From positions 1,260,219 to 1,324,218 of the forward strand of contig NZ_CP015520.1 in assembly GCF_001647085.1 (NCBI RefSeq): a DNA stretch of 64,000 nt, given 5' to 3'. The position numbers were made by a program, and so were the translations under genes. This document shows positions 61,770-64,000 of this stretch, one piece after another. Numbering within the stretch: position 1 is the first letter of the stretch; the number at the start of each line of letters is the position of its first letter. This stretch comes from Thermococcus piezophilus. Lineage in GTDB: Archaea > Methanobacteriota_B > Thermococci > Thermococcales > Thermococcaceae. The notes under the pieces were generated by a model, which searched no databases, was not told where the DNA came from, and was given only the letters and a program-made list of their open reading frames with translations.

Positions 61770-61921
61770 CACTCGGAGCTAAATAACCTTGCCACATGGA
61801 CAGCGGGCGATGAGGAAATTTAGAAACTCGATGCCTGCCAGAATATGGCCCGACGGCTATGAAAAACTGGCTTGATAATTTTTAGCCAACAATAAGAAGG
61901 GAAGAAGAAACCTGCCAGCCC

Positions 61922-62569
61922 TCACCTTGAGGACTGGGCAATCCTCTCTATCTCTTCCTTCTTGCTGTAGGCGAAGCTCTTCGGGTCCTTGTTGGCAGCA
62001 GCGATTATCTCCTCGGCAAGGGCCTGGGCGTAGCTGGTCTTGTTGCGGTAGCACTTGGCGCTCGCACCGAGGGCGATGTTCTTGAGGGCTATGTCGAGTC
62101 TCCTGAGTGGTGAAACGTCAACGGCCATGTGGTAGCGGATTCCACCGAATGCAATGGTGGTCGTATCTTCCCTTGGGGCGGAGTTCTCGATAGCCCTTAT
62201 GAGAACCTGAATTGGGTTCTGCTTTGTCCTCCTCTCGATGATCATGAAGGCCTCCTTGACAACCTCGTAGGCCTTCATTTTCTTGCTCATGAGGGAGCGG
62301 TGCTCTCTCCTCATGAAATGGCCGCCGACCTTGTGGCTGCTGGCACCGCTGCGCATGACCTTGTTGATGAGCCTCTCGACGATGTGAACCTGGGCCTTGC
62401 CGAAGGGCTTCTTGGCGTACCTTCCGTGGCTGTGCGGAAGAATCCTTGGCTCAAGGTTGATGTAGGGCCTGAGCGAGGGGTCGTTCACAACGACATCCTC
62501 AACGCTCCACCTGCCCATGACCTTGAGCTCCTTAGGCTGATAGAACCTCCCGGTAAGCGGCTTGGCCAT
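61922..62569 (-). CDS. rps7: Ribosomal protein S7
   Basis: 215 residues from ATG 62569, with GGAGGTG upstream; the GTG at 62578 overlaps that site. [20 protein letters not shown] and [15 protein letters not shown] are characteristic. It binds 16S rRNA at the head of the small subunit and ends the Rpo1C-L30e-NusA-S12-S7 operon. Confidence 0.95.
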   Translation of the reverse strand: MAKPLTGRFYQPKELKVMGRWSVEDVVVNDPSLRPYINLEPRILPHSHGRYAKKPFGKAQVHIVERLINKVMRSGASSHKVGGHFMRREHRSLMSKKMKAYEVVKEAFMIIERRTKQNPIQVLIRAIENSAPREDTTTIAFGGIRYHMAVDVSPLRRLDIALKNIALGASAKCYRNKTSYAQALAEEIIAAANKDPKSFAYSKKEEIERIAQSSR

Positions 62570-62574
62570 GTCCT

Positions 62575-63018
62575 TCACCTCCTTGGCTTCTCCTTCCTGC
62601 CCTTGACGAGCTCCTTGAGGGAGACCCTGTTCACCTTGACGACCTTGTACCTGATTCCTGGGATGTCACCCATCGAACCACCCTTTGGACCGCCGATTCC
62701 CTCGATGATAACCTCGTCGTGCTCGTCGATGTGGTTTATAGCGCCGTCACCAGGGGTGAAAGCGGTAACGACCTTACCGTTCTTGATGAGCTGAACCCTA
62801 ACGGCCTTACGCATTCCAGAGTTGGGCTGCTTTGCCTCGACGGCTATCTTCTCAAGGACTATACCCTTGGCCTGCGGGGCTCCCTCAAGCGGGTCGCTCT
62901 TCTCCTTGAGCCTGAGTACCCTTCTCTTGTACCTAATGTCGCTCCAGCGGAACTTCTTCCTCTTGAGCTTGAGCTTCCTACCGGCAAACTCTCCATACGG
63001 AGCCTTCTTTCCTGGCAT
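62575..63018 (-). CDS. rps12: Ribosomal protein S12
   Basis: 147 residues from ATG 63018. The decoding-centre loop [20 protein letters not shown] and the [15 protein letters not shown] segment are intact. It overlaps no neighbour but is spaced by only five bases from S7. Confidence 0.95.
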   Translation of the reverse strand: MPGKKAPYGEFAGRKLKLKRKKFRWSDIRYKRRVLRLKEKSDPLEGAPQAKGIVLEKIAVEAKQPNSGMRKAVRVQLIKNGKVVTAFTPGDGAINHIDEHDEVIIEGIGGPKGGSMGDIPGIRYKVVKVNRVSLKELVKGRKEKPRR

Positions 63019-63028
63019 GAGCATCACC

Positions 63029-63768
<740 letters not shown>

Positions 63769-63781
63769 CAATCACACCTCC

Positions 63782-64000
63782 CTACTCCCTTTTCGGTCTC
63801 AGGGGGAGATTCATTGCCAGCCTGACTATTCCCGTTCCGACTGGAACGGGCTGTCCGATGAGCACGTTCTCGACGACACCGTTGAGCGGGTCAACCTCGC
63901 CCCTCTCGGCCGCCTCGAAGAGGTGCTGAGTGGTTATCTCAAAGGCAGCCCTGGCCAGCACGCTGGCCTTCTCCCCGACTATACCGTGCCTGCCTATGGG
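63782..64000 (-). CDS. rpo1C: DNA-directed RNA polymerase subunit Rpo1C (A''), C-terminal end, cut by window edge
   Basis: The visible 72 codons encode [18 protein letters not shown], then [39 protein letters not shown] and the end RPKRE before TAG 63782-63784. This is the conserved C-terminal end of the largest polymerase subunit. The rest lies beyond 64000. Confidence 0.95.
   Translation of the reverse strand, partial: PIGRHGIVGEKASVLARAAFEITTQHLFEAAERGEVDPLNGVVENVLIGQPVPVGTGIVRLAMNLPLRPKRE

Noticed and set aside
61805-61853. Possible C/D box RNA on the plus strand between the GH57 remnant and rps7
   Set aside because: GATGA and CCGA are present, but D' and C' are unclear and no terminal stem forms convincingly.

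Overview
The window looks like a chromosome segment of a hyperthermophilic archaeon of the order Thermococcales, most likely a Thermococcus. The evidence is an archaeal information-processing gene set (aIF2-alpha, Nop10, L44e, S27e, Rpo1C-L30e-NusA-S12-S7), cupin-type glucose-6-phosphate isomerase, an ADP-dependent glucokinase homologue, a Mrp/MinD-type HypB, Thermococcales-type promoters and operators (TATA boxes about 25 bases before starts, GGTGA-type ribosome sites, TGM and SurR motifs), and a formate hydrogenlyase fused to a Mrp/Mnh antiporter cluster of the kind known from Thermococcus onnurineus. This is inference from sequence reading; no database search was run.

Layout. 1-3.2 kb: a broken radical SAM gene, a two-helix potassium-channel-like protein with a large cytoplasmic domain, and an ATP-NAD kinase-like gene. 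3.2-10.5 kb: a CooC-like ATPase, a cysteine desulfurase pair, and hydrogenase maturation genes hypE, hypF, hypD and hypC. A full SurR-type site lies before hypF. 10.8-26.2 kb: a TetR-type regulator, then a 16-gene cluster made of formate dehydrogenase (2 genes), a membrane-bound group 4 [NiFe]-hydrogenase (6 genes plus a small unknown) and a Mrp-type cation/proton antiporter (7 genes). The regulator promoter and the fdh promoter carry the same ACTGAC/GTCAGT half-sites. 26.2-29.2 kb: a nucleotidyltransferase-like gene, MobA (molybdopterin guanylylation), hydrogenase maturation protease, hypB and hypA. Together these regions form a nearly self-contained formate-to-hydrogen energy island with its cofactor and maturation supply; a CbiMNQO-type nickel/cobalt importer sits at 47.5-49.8 kb.

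29-47.5 kb is mixed: a frameshifted CDF transporter, a TDT/SLAC1-type transporter, an FmdE-like gene next to a FecBCD-type ABC importer, RNase Z, TraB, a site-2-type protease, cupin glucose-6-phosphate isomerase, a heavily damaged ADP-glucokinase, a frameshifted mannose-1-phosphate guanylyltransferase, a set of membrane proteins (one of 793 residues that I cannot place), and phosphomannomutase/phosphoglucomutase. 50-53.7 kb is a translation cluster followed by a split LysO. 53.7-61.8 kb holds a candidate C/D box RNA, alanine aminotransferase, decayed secreted-protein genes, a MoaD/ThiS-like carrier, an unusual row of five short hairpins, tRNA-Cys and tRNA-Ser, an NreA repair protein, a phosphodiesterase-like gene and a decayed secreted GH57 glycosidase. 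61.9-64 kb is the Rpo1C-L30e-NusA-S12-S7 operon.

The most striking themes are (1) a local TetR circuit that probably controls the formate hydrogenlyase cluster and itself; (2) decay of alpha-glucan use: the GH57 enzyme and ADP-glucokinase are both broken, the latter also losing its catalytic GXGD aspartate, while their TGM sugar-regulator sites survive; and (3) a compact array of five tight-loop hairpins before two tRNAs. Several single-gene frameshifts lie in short base runs, so assembly error must be excluded before those genes are called dead.
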